From the NCBI GenBank assembly GCA_016715195.1, contig JADKBB010000003.1, positions 1 through 64,000 of the forward strand: a stretch of 64,000 bases of DNA, given 5' to 3'. The notes under the pieces were generated by a model. It worked only from the letters and a program-made list of their open reading frames with translations. It did no database searches and had not been told where the DNA came from. The position numbers were made by a program, and so were the translations under genes. Numbering within the stretch: the first letter of the stretch is position 1; every line of letters starts with the position of its first letter. Below, in pieces: positions 19,946-30,854 of this stretch. The DNA is from Candidatus Villigracilis proximus (lineage in GTDB: Bacteria > Chloroflexota > Anaerolineae > Anaerolineales > Villigracilaceae).

Positions 19946-22900
19946 TTATTTATAGATGGGCAGAGTAAAGGAGAAAGTACTTCCCTCACCCGGCACACCT
20001 GTGCTTGTCATCCAGATGCGTCCATTGTGCATCTCCACCAGCTGACGCACGATCGGCAACCCCAAACCGGTTCCGGGTGTTGCAAGAACGAGCGGATGCT
20101 CACCACGGAAGAACCGTTCAAAAATACGTGCCTGATCTTCAACGGCGATGCCCACGCCATTATCCTGAACATCCACCTGCATTTCATTTCCCTGTTGATG
20201 AAGCCTGACAAGGATGGTGCCGTTGTTGGGCGTGTAGTTATAAGCGTTATCCACAAGATTGCCAAGTATCTGGCGCACCCGGTCACCGTCGCCGATCACT
20301 GCAGGGACTTTCTTCGGCGAGTCTAATGAAAGTGCCATGGGCTTATCTTCTGTCTGTGAACGGCGCAAAACATCGGCAATAATATCTTCAGCAATACTGT
20401 GCAAGTCTACCGATTGCGGATTAAGGGTGACACGACCAGCTTCAATGCGTGAAATATCAAGCAGGTCACCAACAAGAATATTGAGACGGTCAATATTGTT
20501 GCGGACAATATCCAGGAAGTGCATCTGGTTTTCGTTCAACGCGCCTGCCGCACCCATCGTGAGAATATCCACATAGCCTTTAATGGCAGTCATCGGTGTG
20601 CGTAATTCGTGACTGACCGTGGCGACAAATTCAGATTTCAAGCGGTCCACTTCCACTTCATGCGTAATATCACGGAAGATGGAGACCGTGCCGAGGAAGT
20701 CATTTTGCAGGATCACCGGCGCAAGATGGACGAGCGCGATGCGTCCATTTTCCAGTTCCAATTGTTCGGCGTAGGTGTCACCCGGTTCATACAAAGACGG
20801 GTCTTCAGACCAGCGGCGAATGGTGTCCATCCATGTGCTTGCGGCTTTTCCGAACAAGCCTCCGAAGGAATCCAGGGTATTGCCAAATAGATGATCCTGA
20901 TCGAGTGCAAGAATACGCTCAGTGGATGAGTTAACGAAAGCGATGCGATTGTCACTGCCGGTCACAAGTACGCCATCTGCCACGGCTTCCAGGATGGCTT
21001 GTGAACGACTGGCATCTTCCTGTTCTTTGCGAAGCATGACGCCCAGCCGCTCGGCCTGGTCGCGGATCAATTCATATAAATGCGCGTTGTTGATCGCAAC
21101 TGCCACCTGGCCGCCAATTGCTTTTACGAGGTTGAGCATTTCTGCGCTGAAGAAAGATTCTGTGCGCTGGAAAACCATGAGAACACCGATCACATCTTCA
21201 CCCACAAGCATGGGGACCACAATCGAACTGCGGTGGTCAATGCCCGCGGAACTTTGCACCCAGCGCGGATCTTCATGAAGATCATTGATCAATACAGATT
21301 CGCGGTTCTGAACAACCCATCCCGCCAGGCCTTCACCGACTTTCAAAGTGAAACCCCGGCTGCCGCCGCCTGATTCATTTCGATCTGAAAGATAGCCGTA
21401 TCCGGCGCGATAATGCAAAAGATTATCTTCAGCGTGCAGGAGCATAATCGTACCTTGTTCCGCGCCAATGGCTTCATTTAGCAATGACAATGTACGATTA
21501 AGAGCACGGTCAAGATCAAGACTGGAGGAAACCTCTGTAAGAATGTGCAGGAGGGTTTCGGTGTTTTGTTGTTCGCGTTGTAGCTGGGCAGTACGTTCAA
21601 TGACGCGCATTTCAAGCTGTGATGCAAGGTTCTGCGTTTCAGCGAATAAACGTCCATTTTGAATGGCGACGATGGCCTGATTTGCAAGTGTACCGAGAAT
21701 CTGCACATCCTCTTCACTATACACGCCCGCGTCATAACTTTGGACAGAGAGCATTCCAAGTGTTTTGCTGCCCACGATCATGGGGACAGCCACAATGGAT
21801 TGAGTTTCTTCTCCTTCATTCCCTGCCAGCACCATGCTGATCGTATTGGCCTGTTCAGAATTTGAAATTAAAACCGGTTTGCCGCTTTTAATGACTTCAC
21901 TGCTCATCCCCTGACCATAAGGCACAGGTTCTGCCGGATAGCGTTTTCCGCGATCGAGCAGATACACTGGATCAATTTCATTTTTCTCCTGATCCAGCAA
22001 GGTGATGACAAAAGAATCCAGGGGAACGAGGCGTTCAGCCGCTTTACGTGTTGAGACGTAGACTTCTTCAGGGTCAAGGCTTGAGCTGACCTGGGAACTG
22101 GTTTCGTTAAGAATGGCAAATCGTTCCGCTGTGCGCACTGACATCTGGAACAGGCGCGCATTTTCAAGCGCAACTGTAGCCTGATTGGTGATCGTGCGGG
22201 CTACGTCCAGTTCATTTGATCCGAAGCGAATCTCGCTTGCGGTTTGGACAAAGACAAGCGCGGTAAGGTTCTGTCCACTGATAAGCGGCAGAACGAGCAA
22301 GCCCATTACGTTTTCGCCGAGCATTTCAACCAGCGACGCAAGATCGGGTTCATTGCGGGCATCGTCTGTGCTAAAAATACCAAGCGATTCTCTCAGCCGA
22401 TTAAAGATGGGTGAATCGGGCAAAGGACGCGGCAGTATATTGGGGCGCACTCGCGGGGAGGAAACTTTCCAGAACGCTTGACCCCGCTCAAAGGTCGCAA
22501 TGGAAACGCGGCGGGCGCCCAGGCCTTTGAGTAATTCATCTGCTGTCAAATTCAAGATCTGGTCCGCATCCAACAAGCCGGTCAAACCAGATGTGAAGCG
22601 GTTGAGTGTGCTCAGGCGCTGTGAGCGTTGATCCAATTCAGTGGCGCGGCTGACGCTATCTTCATAGAGACGGGCGTTATCCAAAGAGACCGCAGACTGG
22701 CTGGCAAAGGTCAGGCCGACTTGCATTTGTTCGCGCGTGTAATAATGCGCCTGCCATTTTTCCACGGCCAGTACGCCCACCAATTCACTCTTTGAGATCA
22801 ATGGAATTCCAAGCCAGGAAAGACGCGGCTCTTCCACTGGTAAAAAGCGGGGGTCTTCGCGTACATCGTTGACCAAAATTGGCTGGCCGGTTTGCGCCAT

Positions 22901-25900
22901 TTCCTTGAAGAGCGCGCTGTCTGCAACTGCAACTGATAAGCCCAATCTTTGTTCGGCATCTGAAAATCCGCGAGCCGAGGCTACGGCAAGGCGATCTTTT
23001 TCACGCAGCCAGAGGGTGGCTGTATCGTATTGAATGACAGGGCTTAACTGATCCAGCAGGGAGCTGACCAATTGGTCGCTGCGCAAACTGGAAGTTAGAG
23101 AAGCGGCGGCGGTATTCAAAGCTTGCAATTGTAAAGCGCGTTCCTGCGTGGCCTGCACGAGGCGCACGTTATCCAATGAAAGCGCAACTTGCTGCGAAAG
23201 CGAAAGCAGGAGAACTTCATCTTCAGGGCGGAAAACACCGATGGTATTGAAGTTATCCAAAACCAGCAGGCCCAAAGCCTGATCGCCTGCCACAATCGGC
23301 ACCAGCAAACTTGAGACCGGCAAACGCCCGCCTGTCGATTGACGATACAACGCAAGGTTTTCCGCGCTCAGGTTATAGTCGCGGGCAAAGTTAACTTCAT
23401 CCACGCGGCGCGCTACTTTATTTTGAAATACGATGCCCGGCAGCGCTTCACCTGAACGATAGTTAATTCCCATCATGCTGATATTATCGGCATAGCCGGA
23501 AACAGCGCGGGAGGCAATCGTCTCAGTTTGCGGATTCCAAATGAGCACCGCGCCGGCATGCGCATGTTGGAGGACGCGGCGCGCGCTGTCTAGCAATGCG
23601 TTGATGATCGAATCAGGATCCAAACCTGAAAGCTGGCGACTAAAGTCAAGGAGCAGATTCACCTCGTCAAGACGGCGGCGGGTTTGGTTGAGTAGTGAAA
23701 TGTTTTGCAGGATGATCGAAGTTTGCTGTGAAATCTGCAAATACACCTGACGATCTTCATCTGTAAAGGCGGTCATGGGTTCAGGGGTAACTGCCAGCAT
23801 GGCGGCTACGATCTTGCCTTCCATGGATACCGGCAAACAGATGACACCCTTTGCGCGCAGCGAGGTGAGCAATGAAGCATCACGCCACTCATCATCTTCA
23901 TCCAGGTTGGAAATGAGGATCGGCACACCCGTTTGCAAACAGGCGCGCAGAGGATTGCGCTGGCCAAACAAGGCATCTACATTTGTGGAACGCGGCAAAC
24001 CGCCCAACACATGTAAAAGACGCGAGCCATCAGGGGTGTTCTCTGCCACAAGTGCAACAGACATTCCCAATTGTGTAAGTGTTTCACGTCCCAAAGCTGA
24101 AAGCGCAGAAGACGCATCCAATTGACGACTCACAGATTCGGTAATGGCAAGACCAGCACGGACACGCTGTGCGCGGCGGTCCAAATTATGTAAAGAGATG
24201 GTTTGCTCAAGGTCTTTGTGAAGCAAAATGGGAAGATCGTTTTGGGTGATCTCAAGCAATTTCTGCTGACGCTGCAAGCCTGAAGAAAGAGAATCAATAC
24301 GAGCGCGCAGATCACTCTGACGCAGGATATTACCAAGCAGCAATGCAGCCTGCGAAGCGAATACTTCGACTGTTTCAATGGTTGCCCGATCCGGACGCAA
24401 CCCATTGGCCGGATCATCCAAACTGATCAAGCCGATAATTTCACCTTCAGAATTTTCAAGCGGAATCAGTAATGTGTCATCTGCATCCCAGGCATTGTGA
24501 GATTTCACCGCAGACTCTGAAACATCCAGAGTTACCATATGCACATCAGATGGAACTACTGGAGATTGATCAATGGGAATAAAGTAGGAACGGCTGATCT
24601 TAAATTCCGGCCTCATCAATTGTTGAATGCCAGACAGAGGCTGTTTGCGTGAGAGCAATTCATTAAGCGTATCCTGTGGGATACCCACAGCTGTAACACG
24701 CCGCAAAAGTTTCGCCTCTTCCTCGACCATGCTCACCAACACCACACGGAAAGGTGTTGAATCTCGAATACCACGGGCAATGGCCTGCAAAGCCTGATCG
24801 AGCGGCTGATCGTGACCGAGGTTGTAACTAACATCTGTCAAACGCACCAGGGTATCTGCGCGGCGGCGCATCAACTCAGCCCGTTGTTTTTCATTTTGAT
24901 AACGCTGCGCATTGCTTAAAGAAACACTCGCCTGAGAGGCCAGCGCGCCCACCAATTCAACGACCTCAGGGGTAAAGAAAGCGGGGCGGTCATCATGCAA
25001 ATCAATTAATCCGATGGCACGACCCTGCACCATGATCGGCATAATCACTGCAGAACGCACTCCTTGCAACGCGTGTGCAGGGGGAGGTGTGCCCTCCTGC
25101 TCATAATCAACAACAATCTGTGGATCGCCGCTTTGCAGGGCTCTCTGCTCAATGGAGGTTAGTTCACGTCCACTGTCACAGCCGGCAAAAAATTTAATGC
25201 GTGGCTCTGTACCGGCACCATTTGGGTCATCATCAAATAACACAATGGATAAACATCTGGCTTTTACTGCACGCAAACCTTCATCATGAATAACCTGGAG
25301 CAAATGCTTAATATCAAGCGAAGCTCCCAACTCACGGCTTACACGCGCAATCGCCGAAAGCTGATCGATTCGGCGGCGCAGAGAATCATCAGTTTGAGCC
25401 AACAAACTCGCTGACTCCACAGCCGTGGATAATTGACCCGCCGCAGTGGCAACTACTTGAAGATCATAAGTATTAAAATAGTCGGCTTTGAAACTCCCCA
25501 GCATCAACTCACCGATACTTCGCTCACGCGCAATCAATGGGACAACGATCACGGACTCCATGCGTAGCGCAGTTGCCAATGGACGGTAGGCAGGCAGCAC
25601 TCTACGATCTGCGCTCAAACGTCCCGACAAAAATGGCTTCTGACTGCCTGAAACCGTATACCGATAATTGGGATCATCAACAAAAATTTGAATAAAGGTA
25701 CTGCTAAGCTCATCGGAAACGCCAAAAGTTGATTCACGGCGCAGCCGTAGTTCGCCGCGCGATTCGTCCATAAGGAAGATCGCACCCGCATCCGCCTGAA
25801 AGAGATGGGCGAGTTCCTGCACAGAATATTTTAGAATCTCTTCAAGCGTTGCAGAGGAACCTGAAAGGCTCGCGATACGGCGCAAGGCATCTGCACGCTG

Positions 25901-27382
25901 CGCACGTGCGCGCGCCTGCTGTACCAGTAAAACATTTTCAATAATGGCGGCGGCCTGATTCGCCACGATATTCATCAAACGCACTTCCTCCGCCGAAAAG
26001 AAGGAAGCGCCGCGTTGATAATGTCCCACCTGTAAATATCCAAGCATTCGTCCCGAAGAAAGCAAAGGCACAAGCGCCGTACTATGAAAACTGGCTGCAA
26101 GAGCAATATCAGAAAGCCCAAGCACACGCCAGGTCTCATCCCCTGCGGGATACAGGGTAATGATCGGCTGCTGACTTGTAATCACACGGTCTGCGGGGCT
26201 ATCCACCAGTACGGTAGTTCGATAAATATCAACCAAATGTGACGGCAATCCATGAAAAGGATTCTTTCCTTCGAGCGTGCGTTTCTCTTCATCATAAAGA
26301 AGAAAGCCGACGATCTCTGCAAAAAACAAAGGGGTGATGCTTTCTACGAGCCGTGCAAAAAGGTCCTGCATATCACGGACCGTGCCAAGTGTCTGATTTA
26401 GATTCGCAAGACCCGCAAGCTCCGAAACCCGTTTCTGCTCATCCTCATAAAGTTTTGAATTGCGGATCGCAACAGCCGCCTGACCGGAAACAAGATACAA
26501 CAAATTAAGATCATGCTGACCAAACGCCCCGCCTCCGGTTTGACCCGCCTCCAGCGTACCAACCAGTTCGCCGCCTGCGATAAGCGGAATTCCCAAATAA
26601 GACTGAACAGCAAGCAACTCACCGTTTACAGTCAGCTCAGGTTGTGCGCGCGCATCTTCAAGCATGATCGGTGTGCGGCGTTTCACCAATTGATCTGTCA
26701 GACTTCCAAATTGAGAAGATACAGCGCGGACCACATCGCCGGTATTTGTGTCAGATTGCCGAAAGTGATACGGGATCAAAGCCTTATCATCTGCATTCCA
26801 TAATTTCAACTCAAGCAGGTCTGAAGGAACAAGGCGGCTGACATTATCCAAAATGGATTGCATGGTGGTCTCAAGATCAAGACTCGCGGCAATCGCCTGG
26901 CTAAACTCTGTCACCACCCGCAGAATTTCATCAGATGCGCCATTTCCCTGATCCAATGCCGGACTCAGGTCTTTTCCCCGTAAAGAAAGAAGCATCATCG
27001 GGAATACACCCGGCACTTCATAAGACGCAATTTCCACCACCTTACCAGTGATGGAAACACGTTTCTGTCCGGGGCTTGCACATAGGTCTAAAAAGTCATC
27101 TGAAGGCCGCACTCTTCGCGCAAGGCGTTCCAGATCATACGGTTCATTTTCGCGCAGATCAAAAAACTCGCGCGCTGGTGCGCTCATATACTCAACCCGT
27201 CCACCGGGTTGAAGAATAATCACAGCATCTTTTGATTGAGTAGATTCGGGGAAAGTCAAAGGTCGGGCATCAACTTGCGGCGCAGCCGCCTGTGTGCGCG
27301 GCAAAATACGCAAAGCGACCAATACCAGCGCAAGGAATATTGAGCCAACAAATAACAGCCCAATGCCCAATCCAGAAAACAT
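19946..27382 (-). CDS. Giant multi-GAF sensor histidine kinase (2478 residues)
   Basis: The N-terminus holds one transmembrane helix (about residues 5-27) and a PAS-like segment. Then come about eleven GAF-like domains in tandem, each ending in a helix of the type QAAVAIRNSKLYEDE, each joined by a short coiled linker. A PAS domain (ILEAVADGVLVTGSDNRIAFVN) precedes HisKA, with the phospho-accepting His in VATVSHELRTPM near residue 2255. An HATPase domain follows, with N, G1 and G2 boxes (VDNAYNY, DNGVGI, GTGLGLPI). GAF domains bind small ligands or chromophores; none here shows an obvious bilin-binding Cys that I can be sure of. The frame is unbroken over 7.4 kb. It lies between a receiver-GGDEF gene and a receiver gene. 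Confidence 0.93.
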   Translation of the reverse strand: MFSGLGIGLLFVGSIFLALVLVALRILPRTQAAAPQVDARPLTFPESTQSKDAVIILQPGGRVEYMSAPAREFFDLRENEPYDLERLARRVRPSDDFLDLCASPGQKRVSITGKVVEIASYEVPGVFPMMLLSLRGKDLSPALDQGNGASDEILRVVTEFSQAIAASLDLETTMQSILDNVSRLVPSDLLELKLWNADDKALIPYHFRQSDTNTGDVVRAVSSQFGSLTDQLVKRRTPIMLEDARAQPELTVNGELLAVQSYLGIPLIAGGELVGTLEAGQTGGGAFGQHDLNLLYLVSGQAAVAIRNSKLYEDEQKRVSELAGLANLNQTLGTVRDMQDLFARLVESITPLFFAEIVGFLLYDEEKRTLEGKNPFHGLPSHLVDIYRTTVLVDSPADRVITSQQPIITLYPAGDETWRVLGLSDIALAASFHSTALVPLLSSGRMLGYLQVGHYQRGASFFSAEEVRLMNIVANQAAAIIENVLLVQQARARAQRADALRRIASLSGSSATLEEILKYSVQELAHLFQADAGAIFLMDESRGELRLRRESTFGVSDELSSTFIQIFVDDPNYRYTVSGSQKPFLSGRLSADRRVLPAYRPLATALRMESVIVVPLIARERSIGELMLGSFKADYFNTYDLQVVATAAGQLSTAVESASLLAQTDDSLRRRIDQLSAIARVSRELGASLDIKHLLQVIHDEGLRAVKARCLSIVLFDDDPNGAGTEPRIKFFAGCDSGRELTSIEQRALQSGDPQIVVDYEQEGTPPPAHALQGVRSAVIMPIMVQGRAIGLIDLHDDRPAFFTPEVVELVGALASQASVSLSNAQRYQNEKQRAELMRRRADTLVRLTDVSYNLGHDQPLDQALQAIARGIRDSTPFRVVLVSMVEEEAKLLRRVTAVGIPQDTLNELLSRKQPLSGIQQLMRPEFKISRSYFIPIDQSPVVPSDVHMVTLDVSESAVKSHNAWDADDTLLIPLENSEGEIIGLISLDDPANGLRPDRATIETVEVFASQAALLLGNILRQSDLRARIDSLSSGLQRQQKLLEITQNDLPILLHKDLEQTISLHNLDRRAQRVRAGLAITESVSRQLDASSALSALGRETLTQLGMSVALVAENTPDGSRLLHVLGGLPRSTNVDALFGQRNPLRACLQTGVPILISNLDEDDEWRDASLLTSLRAKGVICLPVSMEGKIVAAMLAVTPEPMTAFTDEDRQVYLQISQQTSIILQNISLLNQTRRRLDEVNLLLDFSRQLSGLDPDSIINALLDSARRVLQHAHAGAVLIWNPQTETIASRAVSGYADNISMMGINYRSGEALPGIVFQNKVARRVDEVNFARDYNLSAENLALYRQSTGGRLPVSSLLVPIVAGDQALGLLVLDNFNTIGVFRPEDEVLLLSLSQQVALSLDNVRLVQATQERALQLQALNTAAASLTSSLRSDQLVSSLLDQLSPVIQYDTATLWLREKDRLAVASARGFSDAEQRLGLSVAVADSALFKEMAQTGQPILVNDVREDPRFLPVEEPRLSWLGIPLISKSELVGVLAVEKWQAHYYTREQMQVGLTFASQSAVSLDNARLYEDSVSRATELDQRSQRLSTLNRFTSGLTGLLDADQILNLTADELLKGLGARRVSIATFERGQAFWKVSSPRVRPNILPRPLPDSPIFNRLRESLGIFSTDDARNEPDLASLVEMLGENVMGLLVLPLISGQNLTALVFVQTASEIRFGSNELDVARTITNQATVALENARLFQMSVRTAERFAILNETSSQVSSSLDPEEVYVSTRKAAERLVPLDSFVITLLDQEKNEIDPVYLLDRGKRYPAEPVPYGQGMSSEVIKSGKPVLISNSEQANTISMVLAGNEGEETQSIVAVPMIVGSKTLGMLSVQSYDAGVYSEEDVQILGTLANQAIVAIQNGRLFAETQNLASQLEMRVIERTAQLQREQQNTETLLHILTEVSSSLDLDRALNRTLSLLNEAIGAEQGTIMLLHAEDNLLHYRAGYGYLSDRNESGGGSRGFTLKVGEGLAGWVVQNRESVLINDLHEDPRWVQSSAGIDHRSSIVVPMLVGEDVIGVLMVFQRTESFFSAEMLNLVKAIGGQVAVAINNAHLYELIRDQAERLGVMLRKEQEDASRSQAILEAVADGVLVTGSDNRIAFVNSSTERILALDQDHLFGNTLDSFGGLFGKAASTWMDTIRRWSEDPSLYEPGDTYAEQLELENGRIALVHLAPVILQNDFLGTVSIFRDITHEVEVDRLKSEFVATVSHELRTPMTAIKGYVDILTMGAAGALNENQMHFLDIVRNNIDRLNILVGDLLDISRIEAGRVTLNPQSVDLHSIAEDIIADVLRRSQTEDKPMALSLDSPKKVPAVIGDGDRVRQILGNLVDNAYNYTPNNGTILVRLHQQGNEMQVDVQDNGVGIAVEDQARIFERFFRGEHPLVLATPGTGLGLPIVRQLVEMHNGRIWMTSTGVPGEGSTFSFTLPIYK

Positions 27383-27399
27383 GGATAACGCTTACCTTA

Positions 27400-28307
27400 T
27401 CACGAGGCAGGGGTGGCTGCCGCGTCCTGTCGCCGCGCTTCTGCCGCGAGCTCCGTAATTTCACGGATATCAGCAAAAGATTGCAGGCTTGGTGAGACCA
27501 ATCCCGCGGCAAATGTCATGAAGCCAACTTTTTCCACGCCGCCCTCTGCGGTTGGGAGCCTGAATAAATCCCTGTTGACGGTCTATAAAGTTATAGTGCG
27601 TCAGCACTTCATTTGCAAAGCGTTCCTTTAATCTCTGACGAATTTTTGGCGCGGCCTCATCAGTAGTGATAATAATAAAATTATCCCCGCCCGCGTGACC
27701 GATAAAATCACTGGTTGTGCCAAGCTCATCCACCACTTCACCGATCACCATGGCCGCAAAGCGTAATACATCATCGCCTGCCACAAATCCGTAAACATCC
27801 TTGAACGAGTCAAAATTATTGACGCGCACATCGAGCAAAGACCATTCCTTCTCACGAATGATGCGTCGTAATTGCTCTTCGATCAAACGCCCGGCAGGTA
27901 AACCAGAGCGCGGGTCGGTGAGACTTTCGCGTTCCGAGCGGCGAATGGCTCCCTGCACACGCAGTTTCAATTCCTCAATATCAAAGGGCTTGGTAATGTA
28001 ATCATCCGCACCCAATTCAAGACCCTGCAGCTTATCACTTCGTTCATCTTTTTGTGTAAGGAAAATCACCGGAATATGACTGGTGCGCGTGCTGGTTCGC
28101 AAGTTGCGGCACACTTCATAGCCATCAATATCCGGCAGCATAATATCCAATACGATCAAGTGCGGCAAAACATGCTTGGTCTTTTTCCAAAGCATCCATG
28201 CCGCGATTCGCTACATCCACGTCATACTGCAGACCGGTGAAGTAGATCTTGAGCATATTGGCAATATCAACGTCGTCTTCCACTACCAAAAGGCGGGCAT
28301 TACCCAT
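27400..28307 (-). CDS. Receiver-GGDEF response regulator, two frameshifts, degenerate GGDEF
   Basis: Restored length is about 302 residues. Residues 1-120 form a receiver domain (VVEDDVDIANML, phospho-acceptor in IVLDIMLPD, Lys in YITKPFD). A GGDEF-like domain follows (DPRSGLPAG, then GHAGGDNFI). The catalytic motif is AGGDNF rather than GGDEF, so cyclase activity is doubtful and a regulatory role is likelier. The frame changes near 28180 in an A run (ALEK to TKHVLPHL) and near 27548 (FIQAP to AEGGVEKVGFMTFAAGLV); after this the frame runs to a stop at 27400. ATG 28307 follows AGGAGGC. The gene sits 17 nt upstream of the giant kinase. Confidence 0.8.
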
Positions 28308-28381
28308 TTAAGCCTCCTCTACCGCTTGTCATAAACAATTTTACTTTCTTAAGAAAGTACGGGTAGAAAATATATTTCCAA

Positions 28382-29488
28382 TTAGATGCGCGGCGTTTTA
28401 TAAGCGCGCCGTAACCCTTTACGGGCATTTTGTAGAACACTTTCAATCTGTTTTTCTGTTACTTCACGCTCGAACGAACGAAACCCGCTCATTCGAAATC
28501 CATGACGTTCGGCGATCGCGGTGATATCCTGCACACGTTCGAGTGTAATATCCTTACCCACGGTGTAATCTTCAAACCGGCCTTCCAATGCCAAAGCAAT
28601 GGTCTCAGCCATACAGGCATAAACTTTTCCTTCAGGAAAACCAAAATTAAAGTGAAAGTTTGCCGGGCCAGGCACATCCACCATGCCGCCGTCAATCACT
28701 AATATATCATCTCTCACCGCCGCTACCATTGCAGAAACATCACGGGGACGCGCCACATCGCAAATCACGCTCCCAGGCTGTAAATGTTCAGGTCGGATGA
28801 CATCATGAATGGAACTCGTCACCGTCAGGATCAATTGTGCATCCTTCAAGACATCCATCTTCGTGCTGATGACAAGCTCGCTTCGCGCGTGGACCTTGAG
28901 CCTGTCTCGCAGAACTTCAAGTTTTTTCTCATCCCGGGCCACAAGCAATGTCTGGGCTGCTTCACCAGCTAACAGTTCAGCACAGACGCGCCCAATCGCT
29001 CCAGTTGCACCGACGATGGCCACCGTCGCATCTTCCATTTTTATATTCATCACCCGCGCCGCATCGCGTATGGCTTGCACAGCCATTGCCACAGTAAATG
29101 AATCGCCAGTGGTGACGGGGATATCCAGATCGTTTGCGATCGTTACGCCGCCATCGCCTACAACAGATGTAAAAGCGCCAAGGCCAAGAATGTTCGCGCC
29201 GAGCTTTTCAGCCATGCGGCCTGTTTGAACAATTTTACGATAGACTGTGCGCTCCGGCAACTCCATCATGCGTTTTGGAGTATACGGACATGCAAGGAAC
29301 CAGCCTTTAATCACCTTGCCTGTAGCTTGTGAGGTGATTCCTTCAATTTCCGAGATATAAACCGGCGGAAAGAACGTGGAGAAAAAATCGATCTGCCCTT
29401 CGCTGAGCATGCGTCCTAAAAATGGGAATTTACGGCTGACATCTCGCTTGGGATCGATGGGGTGAATGATGAATGCGAAACTATCCAT
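28382..29488 (-). CDS. Acyl-ACP-reductase-like NAD(P)-dependent oxidoreductase
   Basis: A 368-residue protein whose plan resembles the cyanobacterial long-chain acyl-ACP reductase: an N-terminal domain opening with FAFIIHPIDPKRDVSRKF, then SQATGKVIKGW and LGLGAFTSVVGDGG, then TTGDSFTVAMAV, and a Rossmann nucleotide-binding segment ATVAIVGATGAIGRVCAELL. The cyanobacterial enzyme makes fatty aldehydes for alkane synthesis. No aldehyde-deformylating oxygenase is encoded in this window, so the product could be an alcohol or a wax precursor, or the enzyme may act on another thioester. Family members are also annotated as shikimate-dehydrogenase-like. It lies six bases behind the hexapeptide-repeat gene. 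Confidence 0.72.
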   Translation of the reverse strand: MDSFAFIIHPIDPKRDVSRKFPFLGRMLSEGQIDFFSTFFPPVYISEIEGITSQATGKVIKGWFLACPYTPKRMMELPERTVYRKIVQTGRMAEKLGANILGLGAFTSVVGDGGVTIANDLDIPVTTGDSFTVAMAVQAIRDAARVMNIKMEDATVAIVGATGAIGRVCAELLAGEAAQTLLVARDEKKLEVLRDRLKVHARSELVISTKMDVLKDAQLILTVTSSIHDVIRPEHLQPGSVICDVARPRDVSAMVAAVRDDILVIDGGMVDVPGPANFHFNFGFPEGKVYACMAETIALALEGRFEDYTVGKDITLERVQDITAIAERHGFRMSGFRSFEREVTEKQIESVLQNARKGLRRAYKTPRI

Positions 29489-29494
29489 TTTTTA

Positions 29495-30772
29495 TTACCA
29501 TGACTCTGAATCTGCCTTTGAGTCTTTGTGATACAGGGTTTGATGAAGATGCGAAAGTTTAAGATGATGATGATCGCTGTCTGCAAATGAAATGTCACGG
29601 TCGATCACACGCCGTTCCTTTGAAGCAGCCAGGACAACATCTGATTCAATGGTGCGCGCCGGGTAAATGATCATGCCTGCGCCGATGCGGCAATTATGCC
29701 CGACACAGCCGCCCATCACTGGCCGGTTGGAAATGCTTAATTTCCCATTCCCGTCACGCGCACGTATCGGAGCGGGGATCAGGTTGTAATCTGTCCACGT
29801 GGAGCCGGCGCCAAGAAAGGTGTTTCTTCCGATCACACACATTTGCAAGCAGGTGTTTTGTGCCACCATGCTATTTTCCATCACGGTTGTCATAAACAGG
29901 GATGCACGAAATGGAAGAAACGCGCCATCTCCCACAACCGAAAGCATGACCTGCACATCCTGCGAAACATTGACATTGTTTCCAATAATACTATTTTCGA
30001 TCACTGCTCCGGCGTTGATGGTTACATTATCGCCAATGATCGCCGGACCGTGAATCACAGCGCTGGGGTCGATCACGCACCCCTTGCCAACCTTTACAAG
30101 TTCTGAAGATTCCAGAACCTGCCTGCCTTCATAAATTGCCTTGCCAATAATTTTTAATTTAAAGCCCAGATCTTCATTCAGTCGTTTTTCAAAACGAGCC
30201 CCGTGCGCAAATTGACCAAAGACCATATCGGCGATAAAGACATGCACCCATGAATCAATTGCCATCATGGCACGTAAGGGCACTTGAAACACAAGGTCGC
30301 CGCTTTGATCTGCCATATAAGTTGGGACATGATAATAGCCGATCTCACGCGCTTGCATGTCAATTACCAGCGGCTCCACGCCAGCCTTGGGGCCTTGCGG
30401 GTAGTACCATAAATCTGCAAGATATAAACTTCCTGCGGGGGTATAGGATGTAGAAAGCGGCAACGCGTGCTCACGAAAAGCAGGATCATCAGCCCGAAAA
30501 GCAGCACGCACTGGACGGTTGCGCCTTAGGGCCTCTTCCATAAAGGCTTCAATATAGAATTTATCGAAGAAAAGATTGTCGCGATAAACAATGGTAGGCT
30601 CGCGCACAGGCTGTAAAGGTTCGCCTTGTTTTAATTCCATCTCGCGCGTTACATAGGGCGCAAGTAAATTGCGCTGATGCAGCCAAAGCGGGGAATTTTG
30701 AATGCGTAATTCACGCGCCGGCTCGCAAAATGGCATGATTTGGCTCTGCGTGTGAAGAATAATTTTTAGCAT
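29495..30772 (-). CDS. Left-handed beta-helix (hexapeptide repeat) protein
   Basis: A 425-residue protein. The first 230 residues form a unique domain. Then come many hexapeptide-type turns (GCVIDPSAVIHGPAIIGDNV, NAGAVIENSIIGNNV, VGHNCRIGAGMIIYP) typical of acyl- or nucleotidyl-transferase beta-helices. The helix is interrupted by a non-repetitive insertion around NLIPAPIRARDGNGKLSIS. No clear catalytic signature of a known acetyltransferase is seen. The tail is rich in His (HHHLKLSHLHQ). Placed directly before the acyl-ACP-reductase-like gene, so acyl-transfer is conceivable (inference). Confidence 0.75.
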   Translation of the reverse strand: MLKIILHTQSQIMPFCEPARELRIQNSPLWLHQRNLLAPYVTREMELKQGEPLQPVREPTIVYRDNLFFDKFYIEAFMEEALRRNRPVRAAFRADDPAFREHALPLSTSYTPAGSLYLADLWYYPQGPKAGVEPLVIDMQAREIGYYHVPTYMADQSGDLVFQVPLRAMMAIDSWVHVFIADMVFGQFAHGARFEKRLNEDLGFKLKIIGKAIYEGRQVLESSELVKVGKGCVIDPSAVIHGPAIIGDNVTINAGAVIENSIIGNNVNVSQDVQVMLSVVGDGAFLPFRASLFMTTVMENSMVAQNTCLQMCVIGRNTFLGAGSTWTDYNLIPAPIRARDGNGKLSISNRPVMGGCVGHNCRIGAGMIIYPARTIESDVVLAASKERRVIDRDISFADSDHHHLKLSHLHQTLYHKDSKADSESW

Positions 30773-30854
30773 ATCAGATGATTATAAATCAAAGTATGTG
30801 ATGAAACAGCCCAATACATAAAACTGACAAGCAAATTATGCACCAATTTCCCGT

